Shown one piece after another: positions 1 through 6,503 of a stretch of 19,664 nt of DNA. Where the stretch lies: assembly GCA_036388555.1 (NCBI GenBank), contig DASVRP010000003.1, positions 1 to 19,664 of the forward strand, given 5' to 3'. Position 1 is the stretch's first letter; the number at the start of each line of letters is the position of its first letter. The DNA comes from UBA4665 sp036388555. Lineage in GTDB: Bacteria > Patescibacteriota > Saccharimonadia > Saccharimonadales > UBA4665. The notes beneath the pieces were generated by a model. It made no database searches. It was given only the letters and a program-made list of their open reading frames with translations, and was not told where the DNA came from. Both the position numbers and the translations under genes were made by a program.

Positions 1-1
1 T

Positions 2-142
2 GGCAAGCTGGTCAAGTCATATCCGACTGACGATAACGGTGCCGGCCAGCACCTGATTGTCAACGTCGGCCGTGGCGGTGGGCCGACAGTGTATGGTAGC
101 GCTTCTCAGATCAAGGTTGATTACGTGCGGACATGGCACTAA
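2..142 (+). CDS. C-terminal end of a GH16-like secreted protein (partial)
   Basis: An open frame enters from the left edge and ends at TAA 140-142, giving 46 residues. Its end, IKVDYVRTWH, resembles the last beta strand that closes many glycoside hydrolase family 16 (GH16) laminarinase-like domains, which often end in VDYVRVW. The preceding stretch (HLIVNVGRGGGP) also fits the end of such a jelly roll. The catalytic residues lie outside the window, so activity cannot be judged. The next gene is also GH16-like and starts on the stop codon, so the two are probably co-transcribed and may be diverged duplicates. Family assignment is by resemblance of a short tail only. Confidence 0.6.
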   Translation, partial: GKLVKSYPTDDNGAGQHLIVNVGRGGGPTVYGSASQIKVDYVRTWH

Positions 143-1152
143 TGAGCGGTTATCCAGACAAAATTCCCACTACGGCTAGGCGTCGCTTGTCGGCTGTAGT
201 CAAGAATAGATTCCAAGGCAGAAATATATCTCTAATTGTCATAGTAGTGGTGGTGGCGACTGTCGGGTATTATCTGCTCTCTACCTCACAGGCTGCCACG
301 CCGGTTGTAATCGTTGAACCGGAAAAAGGAATGACACTTTCTCCTGCTGCAGCTGTCAACGACAACACAGCATCCGGCAGTGGTGCCATCAGGTTCGCAC
401 CGTCTGACAGCTCAACTGCCCATGACTATGTCCAGGATTTTAATACTCCTGTCGCAGCCTGGCCGGGGAATGGCAATGCAGCACCGGGTTATGGGCCATC
501 GGGCGTCAATAAATATGGCTTCTGTGCTTACCCTGACGGCCAGAACGGTACTAATAACGCTCCGAGCGTCTATTGGCCCAGCAAGGTCGTGTCGGTACAT
601 GACGGATACCTTGACATGTGGAACCATCAGTCCATGGCTTCGGCTATATTGCCGTTCTGCTACAATGGCTTCACCTACGGCACCTGGAGTGTCACCATGC
701 GTGTAACTGCGAACGGTGGCGATTCCGGCGGTGGCTATCCGGGCTATCACAACGCCTTTCTGCTGTGGCCTGACGACGGCAGCGGACGATCATGGCCGGC
801 TGCGGGGGAGTTTGACTACCCGGAAGCCGATACGAATGTAACAAACCCGTATATGGCTATCGTGCAGCCGACTGGCAGCTTCTTGCCGGTCAACAGAACC
901 GTCACTCCCAAACCATGGACTGACGGGGCCTGGCACGTATGTACACAGCAGTGGGGTCCGGGCTTCATACGGACATATCAGGACGGCGTTCTGGTGGGTA
1001 CCGTAACGAGCGGTATCCCGAGCTGGCCGATGCATCCCGTATTGCAGAACGAATTTTATACGACTCCCAGCGCCTCGATTTCCGGCCACACCCAGGTGAC
1101 CCGCGTCACGTATAACAAGAGCTATACGCTGAGTCCGGCGCAGATGAATTAA
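142..1152 (+). CDS. Membrane-anchored GH16-family (concanavalin-like) glycoside hydrolase
   Basis: Probable extracellular beta-glucanase-type enzyme anchored by its N-terminus. Counting from the ATG at 133, the protein has a basic N-terminus, one membrane helix (about 33-51), a short segment like the start of a carbohydrate-binding module (VEPEKG then ASGSGAIRF, about 60-90), and a GH16 jelly roll. The catalytic signature ExDxxE is present as E226, D228 and E231 in GEFDYPEAD, and a typical WHVCTQQW...TYQDG strand follows. I chose the ATG at 142 because it forms a TAATG junction with the upstream stop; the in-frame ATG at 133 (339 residues in total) is equally possible. No good Shine-Dalgarno is seen, so translational coupling is likely. 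The substrate is unknown. Confidence 0.8.
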   Translation: MSGYPDKIPTTARRRLSAVVKNRFQGRNISLIVIVVVVATVGYYLLSTSQAATPVVIVEPEKGMTLSPAAAVNDNTASGSGAIRFAPSDSSTAHDYVQDFNTPVAAWPGNGNAAPGYGPSGVNKYGFCAYPDGQNGTNNAPSVYWPSKVVSVHDGYLDMWNHQSMASAILPFCYNGFTYGTWSVTMRVTANGGDSGGGYPGYHNAFLLWPDDGSGRSWPAAGEFDYPEADTNVTNPYMAIVQPTGSFLPVNRTVTPKPWTDGAWHVCTQQWGPGFIRTYQDGVLVGTVTSGIPSWPMHPVLQNEFYTTPSASISGHTQVTRVTYNKSYTLSPAQMN

Positions 1153-1162
1153 TGCTTGATTC

Positions 1163-1171
1163 TGATATAAT
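1163..1171 (+). promoter_or_regulatory. Extended -10 promoter upstream of the 47-codon ORF
   Basis: TGATATAAT: a perfect TATAAT at 1166-1171 preceded by TGn. No convincing -35 lies 17 bases upstream. It lies just after the GH16 stop and would start transcription near 1178, about 34 bases before the TTG at 1212. Confidence 0.6.
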
Positions 1172-1211
1172 CATGCTTAAGCAGTAAGATATTGTACGAA
1201 AAAGGTCGACT

Positions 1212-1355
1212 TTGAATCAATTGGGCAGGCGGCGGCCTTTTAAGTTAATTACGTTGATCGCGGTGCTGCTGGTAGCAGTTGCCGGGCAGCTGGTAATAGA
1301 ACGACTTGCCGGAACAGGCCAAGCTCTCGAGGAACAGCAGCAAGCCCGAGTATGA
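1212..1355 (+). CDS. Small single-pass membrane protein, 47 residues, TTG start
   Basis: A 47-codon frame beginning with TTG at 1212 and ending with TGA at 1353-1355. The product has a basic N-terminus (NQLGRRRPFK), one hydrophobic helix (about residues 12-28, ITLIAVLLVAVAGQLVI) and a polar tail rich in Gln and Glu (ALEEQQQARV). This is the layout of a small inner-membrane peptide with its N-terminus inside. AAAGG lies about seven bases upstream of the TTG and an extended -10 lies upstream, which supports a real gene. I recognise no family. It could be a short bitopic protein of the cell-division or membrane-stress type, but nothing in the sequence decides this. It precedes the dnaK control region and appears to have its own promoter. 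Confidence 0.5.
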   Translation: MNQLGRRRPFKLITLIAVLLVAVAGQLVIERLAGTGQALEEQQQARV

Positions 1356-1404
1356 CGGCATATCATTTTAACAACATGCCCAAAGACGCTGATAAGAAGA
1401 TTAA

Positions 1405-1431
1405 TTGGCACTCTTGACTATTGAGTGCTAA
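1405..1431 (+). promoter_or_regulatory. CIRCE operator 1 (HrcA site) of dnaK
   Basis: TTGGCACTC-N9-GAGTGCTAA, one mismatch from the CIRCE consensus (TTAGCACTC-N9-GAGTGCTAA). The N9 spacer contains the -35 hexamer of the dnaK promoter, so bound HrcA would block RNA polymerase directly. HrcA is the known repressor of this site in other bacteria; its gene is not in this window. Confidence 0.95.
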
Positions 1432-1442
1432 TTTTTTATGAT
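1414..1442 (+). promoter_or_regulatory. dnaK promoter
   Basis: -35 TTGACT (1414-1419), a 17-base spacer, and -10 TATGAT (1437-1442), close to the sigma-70-type consensus. The start site should be near 1449, which leaves a leader of about 50 bases with AAAGGA about 11-12 bases before the ATG. Confidence 0.85.
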
Positions 1443-1452
1443 AGAATTATTG

Positions 1453-1479
1453 TTAGCACTCTAACGCTTCGTATGCTAA
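1453..1479 (+). promoter_or_regulatory. Second, degenerate CIRCE in the dnaK leader
   Basis: TTAGCACTC-N9-GTATGCTAA: the left arm is perfect, the right arm has two changes, and the spacing is exactly nine. It begins a few bases after the predicted transcription start, 21 bases beyond the first CIRCE, so it could be a second HrcA site or an RNA hairpin. Confidence 0.7.
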
Positions 1480-1498
1480 AGAAAGGATACAAAATCTT

Positions 1499-3451
1499 AT
1501 GGGTAAAATCATCGGAATCGACCTCGGAACTACCAACTCTGCCATGGCCGTCATGCAATCCGGAAAGCCGGAAATCATCGCCAACTCTGAGGGCGCCCGC
1601 ACCACACCATCTGTCGTCGCCGTCAACAAGAACGGCGAACGCCTGGTCGGCCAGGTAGCCCGCCGCCAGCAGGTCACTAACAGCAAGAATACTATCTACG
1701 AAGTCAAACGCCTGATCGGCCGCAACTTTAACGACAAAGAGGTCCAGCGCGACCTCAAGCTTATGGGTTATGAGATCATCAAGTCCGGCAACGGCGTCAA
1801 GGTCAAGATGGCTGACAAGGAATACAGCCCGGAAGAGGTCAGCGCCATGATCCTTGGCAAGCTGAAGGCTGACGCCGAAAGTTTCCTGGGCGGCCCCGTC
1901 ACCGAGGCTGTCATCACCGTCCCGGCATATTTTGACGATTCCCAGCGCCAAGCCACCAAGGACGCCGGCAAGATCGCCGGCCTCGAGGTCAAGCGCATCA
2001 TCAACGAGCCGACTGCCGCCGCCCTAGCATACGGCCTCGACAAGGACAGCAAGAAGGACGAGAAGATCGCCGTCTACGACCTCGGTGGCGGTACCTTCGA
2101 CGTCTCCATCCTGGAGCTCGGTGACGGCGTATTTGAAGTCAAGTCGACCAACGGTGACACGCACCTCGGTGGTGCCGACTTCGACCGCACGATAGTCAAT
2201 TACTTCGTCGATGAATTCAAGAAGGAGCATGGCCTCGACATCAGCAACGACAAGGCAGCCATGCAGCGCCTGCGCGATGAGGCTGAGAAAGCTAAGATCG
2301 AGCTGTCCAGCTCACAGGAAGTCAACATCAACCTGCCGTTCCTGACAGCTGACGCTGACGGCCCGAAGCACTTCGAACACAACCTGACCCGCGCCAAGCT
2401 GGAGAACCTGGTATCCGACCTTATCACCAAGACTGCCGGCCCGTGCGAGAAGGCCCTCAAGGATGCCGGCCTCAAAGCCAGTGACATCGAAGCTGTCGTC
2501 CTCGTCGGTGGTATGACCCGCATGCCAGCCGTTCAGGAACAGGTCAAGAAAATCTTTGGCAAGGACCCGATGAAGGGAGTCAATCCTGATGAGGTCGTCG
2601 CTGTCGGTGCTGCCATCCAGGGCGGTGTCCTGCAGGGCGACGTCAAAGACGTATTGCTGCTCGATGTCACGCCTCTGAGCCTCGGTATAGAGACGATGGG
2701 CGGCGTCATGACCAAGCTTATCGAGCGCAACACGACCATCCCGACGAGCAAGTCCGAAGTATTCTCCACGGCTGCCGACAGCCAGCCGCAGGTAGAGATA
2801 CACGTCGCCCAGGGTGAGCGCGATATGATCGACGGCAACAAGAGCCTCGGCCGCTTCGTACTCGATGGCATCCCGCCAGCCCCGCGTGGTGTCCCGCAGA
2901 TTGAAGTCACCTTCAATATCGATGCCAACGGCATCCTGCACGTCTCCGCCAAGGACAAAGGCTCCGGCAAGGAGCAGTCCATCACCATCCAGGGTTCCGG
3001 CAACCTCGACAAGACAGAGGTCGAGAAGATGGCCAAAGAGGCTGAAGCTCATGCCGAAGAGGACAAGGCACGCAAGGAAGTCATCGAAGCCCGCAATATC
3101 CTCGACAGCGCCGTCTACCAGGCCGAGAAGCTGAAGAACGACAGCGGCGACAAGATCAGCGATGATGACAAGAAGACGCTCGATGAAGCCGTCGAAGCAG
3201 CCAAGAAGGTCGTCAAGGATGAAAAGGCGACTAAAGAAGAGCTCGAAAAGGCCGCCAAGGAACTGAATGACAAGCTGATGCCGATCGGCGCCAAGATGTA
3301 CGAACAGGCCCAGAAGGACGCGCCAGCATCTGAGGCTGACCCCGAAGCGACCGATGACGGTGAAGACGGTGAATCGACCGCCAAGCGTACCGACAAGAAT
3401 TCCGGCGAGGACGGCCCAGTCGAGGGCGAAGTGGTTGACGACAAGAAATAG
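1499..3451 (+). CDS. dnaK: Molecular chaperone DnaK (Hsp70)
   Basis: ATP-driven chaperone that binds exposed hydrophobic peptides in the cytoplasm together with DnaJ and GrpE. The 650-residue length is normal for the family. The nucleotide-binding domain opens with GIDLGTTNS and includes NEPTAAALAYG, YDLGGGTFDVS and VVLVGGMTRMP. The interdomain linker with DVLLLDVTPLSLGIET lies near residue 385, followed by the beta-sandwich substrate domain and a charged helical lid. The tail, EGEVVDDKK, is typical of bacterial DnaK. The start is fixed by the MGKIIGIDLG N-terminus. Transcription should be heat-inducible through the two CIRCE elements upstream. The gene is not next to grpE, hrcA or dnaJ, unlike the common heat-shock operon, and its 3' end contains the promoter of the next gene. 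Confidence 0.98.
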   Translation: MGKIIGIDLGTTNSAMAVMQSGKPEIIANSEGARTTPSVVAVNKNGERLVGQVARRQQVTNSKNTIYEVKRLIGRNFNDKEVQRDLKLMGYEIIKSGNGVKVKMADKEYSPEEVSAMILGKLKADAESFLGGPVTEAVITVPAYFDDSQRQATKDAGKIAGLEVKRIINEPTAAALAYGLDKDSKKDEKIAVYDLGGGTFDVSILELGDGVFEVKSTNGDTHLGGADFDRTIVNYFVDEFKKEHGLDISNDKAAMQRLRDEAEKAKIELSSSQEVNINLPFLTADADGPKHFEHNLTRAKLENLVSDLITKTAGPCEKALKDAGLKASDIEAVVLVGGMTRMPAVQEQVKKIFGKDPMKGVNPDEVVAVGAAIQGGVLQGDVKDVLLLDVTPLSLGIETMGGVMTKLIERNTTIPTSKSEVFSTAADSQPQVEIHVAQGERDMIDGNKSLGRFVLDGIPPAPRGVPQIEVTFNIDANGILHVSAKDKGSGKEQSITIQGSGNLDKTEVEKMAKEAEAHAEEDKARKEVIEARNILDSAVYQAEKLKNDSGDKISDDDKKTLDEAVEAAKKVVKDEKATKEELEKAAKELNDKLMPIGAKMYEQAQKDAPASEADPEATDDGEDGESTAKRTDKNSGEDGPVEGEVVDDKK

Positions 3452-3463
3452 CGGGTATATACT
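3435..3463 (+). promoter_or_regulatory. Promoter of the 159-residue gene, overlapping the end of dnaK
   Basis: -35 TTGACG (3435-3440), exactly 17 bases, -10 TATACT (3458-3463). The -35 lies inside the last dnaK codons and the -10 just past the dnaK stop (3449-3451). The predicted start near 3470 leaves a leader of about 24 bases. Confidence 0.7.
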
Positions 3464-3493
3464 GGCCCACTAAATCACCTTAAGCGAGTATAT

Positions 3494-3973
3494 ATGCGCC
3501 GATTGAAAGCCTTATTTCAAAAACCTGTACATAACGTTGACCCATTATGGGAAAACTGTCAGAAATTGACGGGCCTGGCAGAATGGAGCGACTCCGAAAG
3601 CTTTGATACTAAGCGGAGTGTGACATGGGGACATTATCCATTCCGCTACGTTCTTACAGAATATGCAGTAGTAGAAAAACGTTCACCTCCAGTTACCAAA
3701 GCATTTGAATTAGGTAGGGTAGGAGCTATGTTTGAAGATACCGGCATGCACGACCTAGATCGATTTTACGTCACGAAATCTGGATTAATCGGGGCTATGC
3801 ACCAAGAAGTGTTACCAGTATCAGATATGACGGCGGACGATGTAGAAGATTTTAAAGACACTATAGACTTTACAATTCAATACGGTTTATTGGCCCCTAA
3901 TGCTGAAGATGACATTGAAGTTGAAAGTGCATTAAAAATGGCTGACCGGGACGGAGTTGAACCGCTGGGCTGA
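3494..3973 (+). CDS. Unknown soluble protein, 159 residues
   Basis: I do not recognise this protein. It has no membrane helix or signal peptide and is mixed in charge, with an acidic C-terminal third (MTADDVEDFKDTIDF, NAEDDIEVESALKMADRDG). The middle contains HYPFRYVLTEYAVVEKRS, probably beta strands. Its codons are visibly more A/T-rich than those of dnaK and the NYN gene on either side, which may point to lower expression or acquisition from elsewhere. It has its own promoter overlapping the end of dnaK. Its stop (3971-3973) is followed within six bases by another consensus promoter and then a terminator. The ATG follows CGAGTATAT, without a clear Shine-Dalgarno. Function unknown; the open frame, promoter and downstream terminator make a real gene likely. 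Confidence 0.7.
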   Translation: MRRLKALFQKPVHNVDPLWENCQKLTGLAEWSDSESFDTKRSVTWGHYPFRYVLTEYAVVEKRSPPVTKAFELGRVGAMFEDTGMHDLDRFYVTKSGLIGAMHQEVLPVSDMTADDVEDFKDTIDFTIQYGLLAPNAEDDIEVESALKMADRDGVEPLG

Positions 3974-3978
3974 TAGTC

Positions 3979-4007
3979 TTGACAAATAGGGGTGTAACCA
4001 TTACAAT
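3979..4007 (+). promoter_or_regulatory. Consensus promoter directly upstream of a terminator
   Basis: -35 TTGACA (3979-3984), 17 bases, -10 TACAAT (4002-4007). It is one of the best matches to consensus in the window, yet the transcript starting near 4014 would meet a terminator hairpin within about 40 bases. Confidence 0.65.
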
Positions 4008-4021
4008 AATAGTTACACCCC
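3989..4021 (+). repeat. Perfect 10-base inverted repeat around the -10 (operator-like)
   Basis: GGGGTGTAAC (3989-3998) and GTTACACCCC (4012-4021) form a perfect inverted repeat with a 13-base spacer that contains the TACAAT -10 box. The position is right for a repressor site. As RNA transcribed from upstream it could also form a hairpin that competes with the terminator, because both use CCCC at 4018-4021. Confidence 0.7.
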
Positions 4022-4057
4022 GTGCTGGTCCTCGGACCTCAGCGGGGCTTTTTGATT
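4018..4057 (+). terminator. Rho-independent terminator
   Basis: CCCCG (4018-4022) pairs with CGGGG (4043-4047) and inner GTCC/GGAC pairs extend the stem; GCTG/CAGC is an alternative pairing. TTTTTGATTTT follows. It would end transcripts of the 159-residue gene and of the promoter at 3979-4007. Confidence 0.75.
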
Positions 4058-4150
4058 TTGCAATTATTAGCATGAGCGGCATTAACAGCACGCAGCCTGG
4101 ACATGGCCTAGCGACTGGAACCGCCGAATAATCATCCTAGCGTCCGGAGT

Positions 4151-4159
4151 TGCTACAAT
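4151..4159 (+). promoter_or_regulatory. Extended -10 promoter of the NYN/CutA operon
   Basis: TGCTACAAT (TACAAT at 4154-4159 with TGn), identical to the dnaJ extended -10. No good -35 is seen. The predicted leader is about 27 bases. Confidence 0.6.
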
Positions 4160-4192
4160 ATATGGAGCAACTAGCACAGAAACGAGACAAGC

Positions 4193-4849
4193 ATGAAAGT
4201 ATTCATCGACGGCGAAAATCTACGGCACCGGCTGGTGTCGGTGTACTTTCAGGAACATCTGATCCATGACCGGGATGAGATGTTCAAGGTCGACATCCGT
4301 GACCTGGTACACAACGCCCTTGGCGAAGCGCCGGATGATATCTCGTACTACACGACCCGTATCAAACAGCCGCATTTCGAAATCCCGCAGATGCTGACAG
4401 AAAAGATTGCGAACATCCAGGAGTCGCACCGCCGCTGGATCGCCATGCTGACCAACCAGGGCATCCGCGTCGTCAAGGCCGGCAACCTCAAAGTCAAAGA
4501 ATCAAACGCCTGCTACCACTGCGGCCGCCGGACGATGGTTCTGCAGGAAAAGGGTGTCGACGTCCGCATGGCATCCGAAATGGTGGTCGCGGCCGTCCAT
4601 GACAATGTCCAGAATATCGTGGTGCTCAGCAGCGACGCCGACATGATCCCGGCGCTCAATATCGCCCGCAAAGGCGGCGCTAACCTGATGTACCTGTCGT
4701 TTGGCGAAGAGGTCAATGATGCCCTCACTAAGGTCTGTGACCGGTCAATGACTTATACCCGAGAGGATATCATCCGTGCTTTCCGCGGCCGACACGACCA
4801 GTCAGTGTCCCGGGCAGATCGACCGGACGGGGAAGACGAGGAAGAATAA
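4193..4849 (+). CDS. NYN-domain (LabA/DUF88-like) putative ribonuclease
   Basis: Member of the NYN group of PIN-like nucleases, which cut RNA with a metal-binding acidic cluster. The signature acidic residues are visible: D6 in VFIDGEN, D123 in GVDVRMASEM, and D148/D150 in VVLSSDADMIPAL. Unusually, a CxxC pair (C107 and C110, in ACYHCGRR) lies just before the second motif and may bind metal with partners I cannot identify. The C-terminus is acidic (DRPDGEDEEE). At 218 residues the protein is about one NYN domain with short extensions. It forms a two-gene operon with the CutA-like gene one base downstream. Family assignment is strong; the RNA target is unknown. Confidence 0.85.
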   Translation: MKVFIDGENLRHRLVSVYFQEHLIHDRDEMFKVDIRDLVHNALGEAPDDISYYTTRIKQPHFEIPQMLTEKIANIQESHRRWIAMLTNQGIRVVKAGNLKVKESNACYHCGRRTMVLQEKGVDVRMASEMVVAAVHDNVQNIVVLSSDADMIPALNIARKGGANLMYLSFGEEVNDALTKVCDRSMTYTREDIIRAFRGRHDQSVSRADRPDGEDEEE

Positions 4850-4850
4850 T

Positions 4851-5177
4851 ATGGCTGTGACGTATCTGCCGGCCGCCAGCCCAGTGACAGAACTTGCTGA
4901 GGTCGTGATCGCCTGCAGCAGCCCGCATCAGGCACATGGTATCATCGACCATCTTATGGACCGCCGGCTGGCGGAATCAGCTGAGATTTACCCACAGGCA
5001 CCTAACTATTTTGCCGACACGACTGTCAGCGGCGAGGTGCGGCTGATCGTCAGTACGGCCATGCACCAGGTCGATCTTATCCGCACCGAGCTTCAGGACA
5101 TTTACGGCAAGGCAGGCGAGGTACTACATGTCGTCCCGATGTCACGGAATTTTATAACAGATGATCTCATAGGTTAG
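4851..5177 (+). CDS. CutA1-like protein (divalent-cation tolerance family)
   Basis: A 108-residue protein that aligns by eye with the small trimeric CutA1 family: VVIACSSPHQAHGIIDHLMDRRL at the start, PNYFADTTVSGEVRLIVST in the middle and the closing VLHVVPMSRNF. The usual aromatic-rich Y-W-x-G segment is not conserved (NYFADTTVSGEV), so it is a divergent member. CutA1 proteins are associated with metal tolerance and signalling roles that remain poorly defined. I chose the ATG at 4851, one base after the NYN stop, because GAGG at 4838-4841 is well placed; the frame stays open further upstream to 4776 but that would overlap the NYN gene. The stop codon TAG (5175-5177) lies inside the dnaJ CIRCE, so HrcA binding also occurs at the end of this gene. 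Confidence 0.7.
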   Translation: MAVTYLPAASPVTELAEVVIACSSPHQAHGIIDHLMDRRLAESAEIYPQAPNYFADTTVSGEVRLIVSTAMHQVDLIRTELQDIYGKAGEVLHVVPMSRNFITDDLIG

Positions 5178-5200
5178 CACTCCTATATCGCGAGTGCTAA
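5174..5200 (+). promoter_or_regulatory. Perfect CIRCE operator of dnaJ
   Basis: TTAGCACTC-N9-GAGTGCTAA without mismatches, flanked by one further G/C pair. It overlaps the stop codon of the CutA-like gene and lies just upstream of the dnaJ -10 box. Confidence 0.97.
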
Positions 5201-5207
5201 CAAGATA

Positions 5208-5216
5208 TGCTACAAT
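5208..5216 (+). promoter_or_regulatory. dnaJ extended -10 promoter
   Basis: TGCTACAAT, with TACAAT at 5211-5216. The -35 position (5188-5193) falls in the CIRCE and matches poorly, so recognition probably relies on the TGn extension. The leader is about 36 bases. Confidence 0.7.
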
Positions 5217-5258
5217 TGTTGTGCATGAACTGCTAGATGTAACATAAGAAGAACCTAT

Positions 5259-6413
5259 ATGGCTACAAAACGAGATTATTATGACATTTTGGGTGTCGGC
5301 AAAGGCGCCAGCGCGGATGAGATCAAGAAGGCGTTCCGCCGGGCAGCTATCGAGCACCATCCGGACCGTGGTGGTGACGAGGCTAAGTTCAAGGAAATCA
5401 ATGAAGCCTATGAAATCCTCAAGGATCCCTCCAAGCGGCAGCGCTATGACCAGTTCGGCCATGCCGGTGTCGGCGGTAACGGTGGGTTCGGTGGAGGCAA
5501 TCCATACGAAGGTTTCGGTGGGTTCGGCCAGCCGGGCCAGGGTGGTCAGGCAGGACAGGGCTTCGACTTCGGTGACCTCGGGCTCGGTGACATCTTCAAT
5601 AGTTTCTTCGGCGGCGGCCAGCAGGGTGGTGGCGGGCGCCAGCGACAGTCCCGCGGCCGTGACGTCGAGACACAGGTAGAGGTCAGCTTCGAGCAGGCCG
5701 TATTCGGCACGGAGGTAGAACTCAATCTCAACCTTGAGGATAACTGCGAACACTGTAAGGGGACGACCGTAGAGCCCGGCTATGAGCTAAAGACGTGCGA
5801 CCAGTGCGGTGGGTCAGGGCAGGTCGTCAACGTGACACGGACAATCTTCGGCAATATCCAGCAGGCTAGCGTCTGCCCGAAGTGCAGCGGTCGCGGCAAG
5901 ATGCCCGAGAAAGTCTGTTCTGTCTGCCGGGGCAAAGGCACCAGCGCCAAGAAGCAGCTCGTCAAAATGAAGATTCCGGCCGGCATCGATGACGGCGCGA
6001 CCGTCCGACTGCGCGAGCATGGCGAGGCCGTCGCTAACGGTCCGAAAGGTGACCTGTACGTCAACATCCGCGTCAAACCGCACAAACGCTTTACCCGCGA
6101 GGGCGAACTGATACTGAGCGACGAACATATCGACATGGTCGAAGCCGCCCTCGGTACCGAGATAGAGGTCGATACCGTCGACGGTCCGATCCGCATGAAG
6201 GTCCCGGCCGGTACCCAGAGCGGCAGTGATTTCAAACTGTCCGGCCACGGGGTTCCGCGGATGCGTGGCGGCCGTCCGGCGGCCGATCAGTCACGCGGTG
6301 CCCATATCGTCACCATCGTCGTCGATACACCGACCAAGCTCAATCGCCATCAGCAGGAACTCCTGCAACAGTTCCGTGAACAGTCACAGCCGAAGCGCAA
6401 GTTCTGGCGCTAG
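5259..6413 (+). CDS. dnaJ: Chaperone protein DnaJ (type I Hsp40)
   Basis: Co-chaperone that delivers substrates to DnaK and stimulates its ATPase. The order of domains is complete: J domain with HPD at residues 34-36, a Gly/Phe-rich linker (about 65-125) carrying a DIF motif, four zinc-binding CxxC pairs (C163/C166, C180/C183, C206/C209, C220/C223), and the C-terminal substrate-binding and dimerisation domains. The 384-residue length is normal. The start is fixed by MATKRDYYDILGV. A perfect CIRCE upstream makes it a separate HrcA target from dnaK, which lies about 1.8 kb away. The zinc repeats vary slightly from CxxCxGxG: the first reads CEHCKGTT. The Shine-Dalgarno is weak (AAGAAG). Confidence 0.98.
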   Translation: MATKRDYYDILGVGKGASADEIKKAFRRAAIEHHPDRGGDEAKFKEINEAYEILKDPSKRQRYDQFGHAGVGGNGGFGGGNPYEGFGGFGQPGQGGQAGQGFDFGDLGLGDIFNSFFGGGQQGGGGRQRQSRGRDVETQVEVSFEQAVFGTEVELNLNLEDNCEHCKGTTVEPGYELKTCDQCGGSGQVVNVTRTIFGNIQQASVCPKCSGRGKMPEKVCSVCRGKGTSAKKQLVKMKIPAGIDDGATVRLREHGEAVANGPKGDLYVNIRVKPHKRFTREGELILSDEHIDMVEAALGTEIEVDTVDGPIRMKVPAGTQSGSDFKLSGHGVPRMRGGRPAADQSRGAHIVTIVVDTPTKLNRHQQELLQQFREQSQPKRKFWR

Positions 6414-6488
6414 GTCGCTGGCTCGGCGGATGCACGCTGTGTCGGTAGCACATCGCGGCGCAAGCTGTACAAATCCGGCAGCCCGCGC

Positions 6489-6494
6489 GATACT
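6489..6494 (+). promoter_or_regulatory. Possible -10 of the 40-codon gene
   Basis: GATACT ends nine bases before the ATG at 6504. No clear -35. It is listed because it fits the pattern of -10 boxes placed against start codons in this window. Confidence 0.35.
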
Positions 6495-6503
6495 GTATAC
6501 ATA

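Noticed and set aside
2312..3052. 246-codon open frame on the minus strand inside dnaK
   Set aside because: It is antisense to a strongly conserved dnaK, with composition expected from GC-rich third codon positions and no motif or promoter.
4072..4131. 19-codon frame after the terminator, before the NYN gene
   Set aside because: It is very short, has no Shine-Dalgarno or promoter next to it, and its composition (GINSTQPGHGLATG) shows nothing distinctive.
5142..5753. 203-codon minus-strand open frame
   Set aside because: It is antisense to dnaJ and its CIRCE region, without any recognisable domain.
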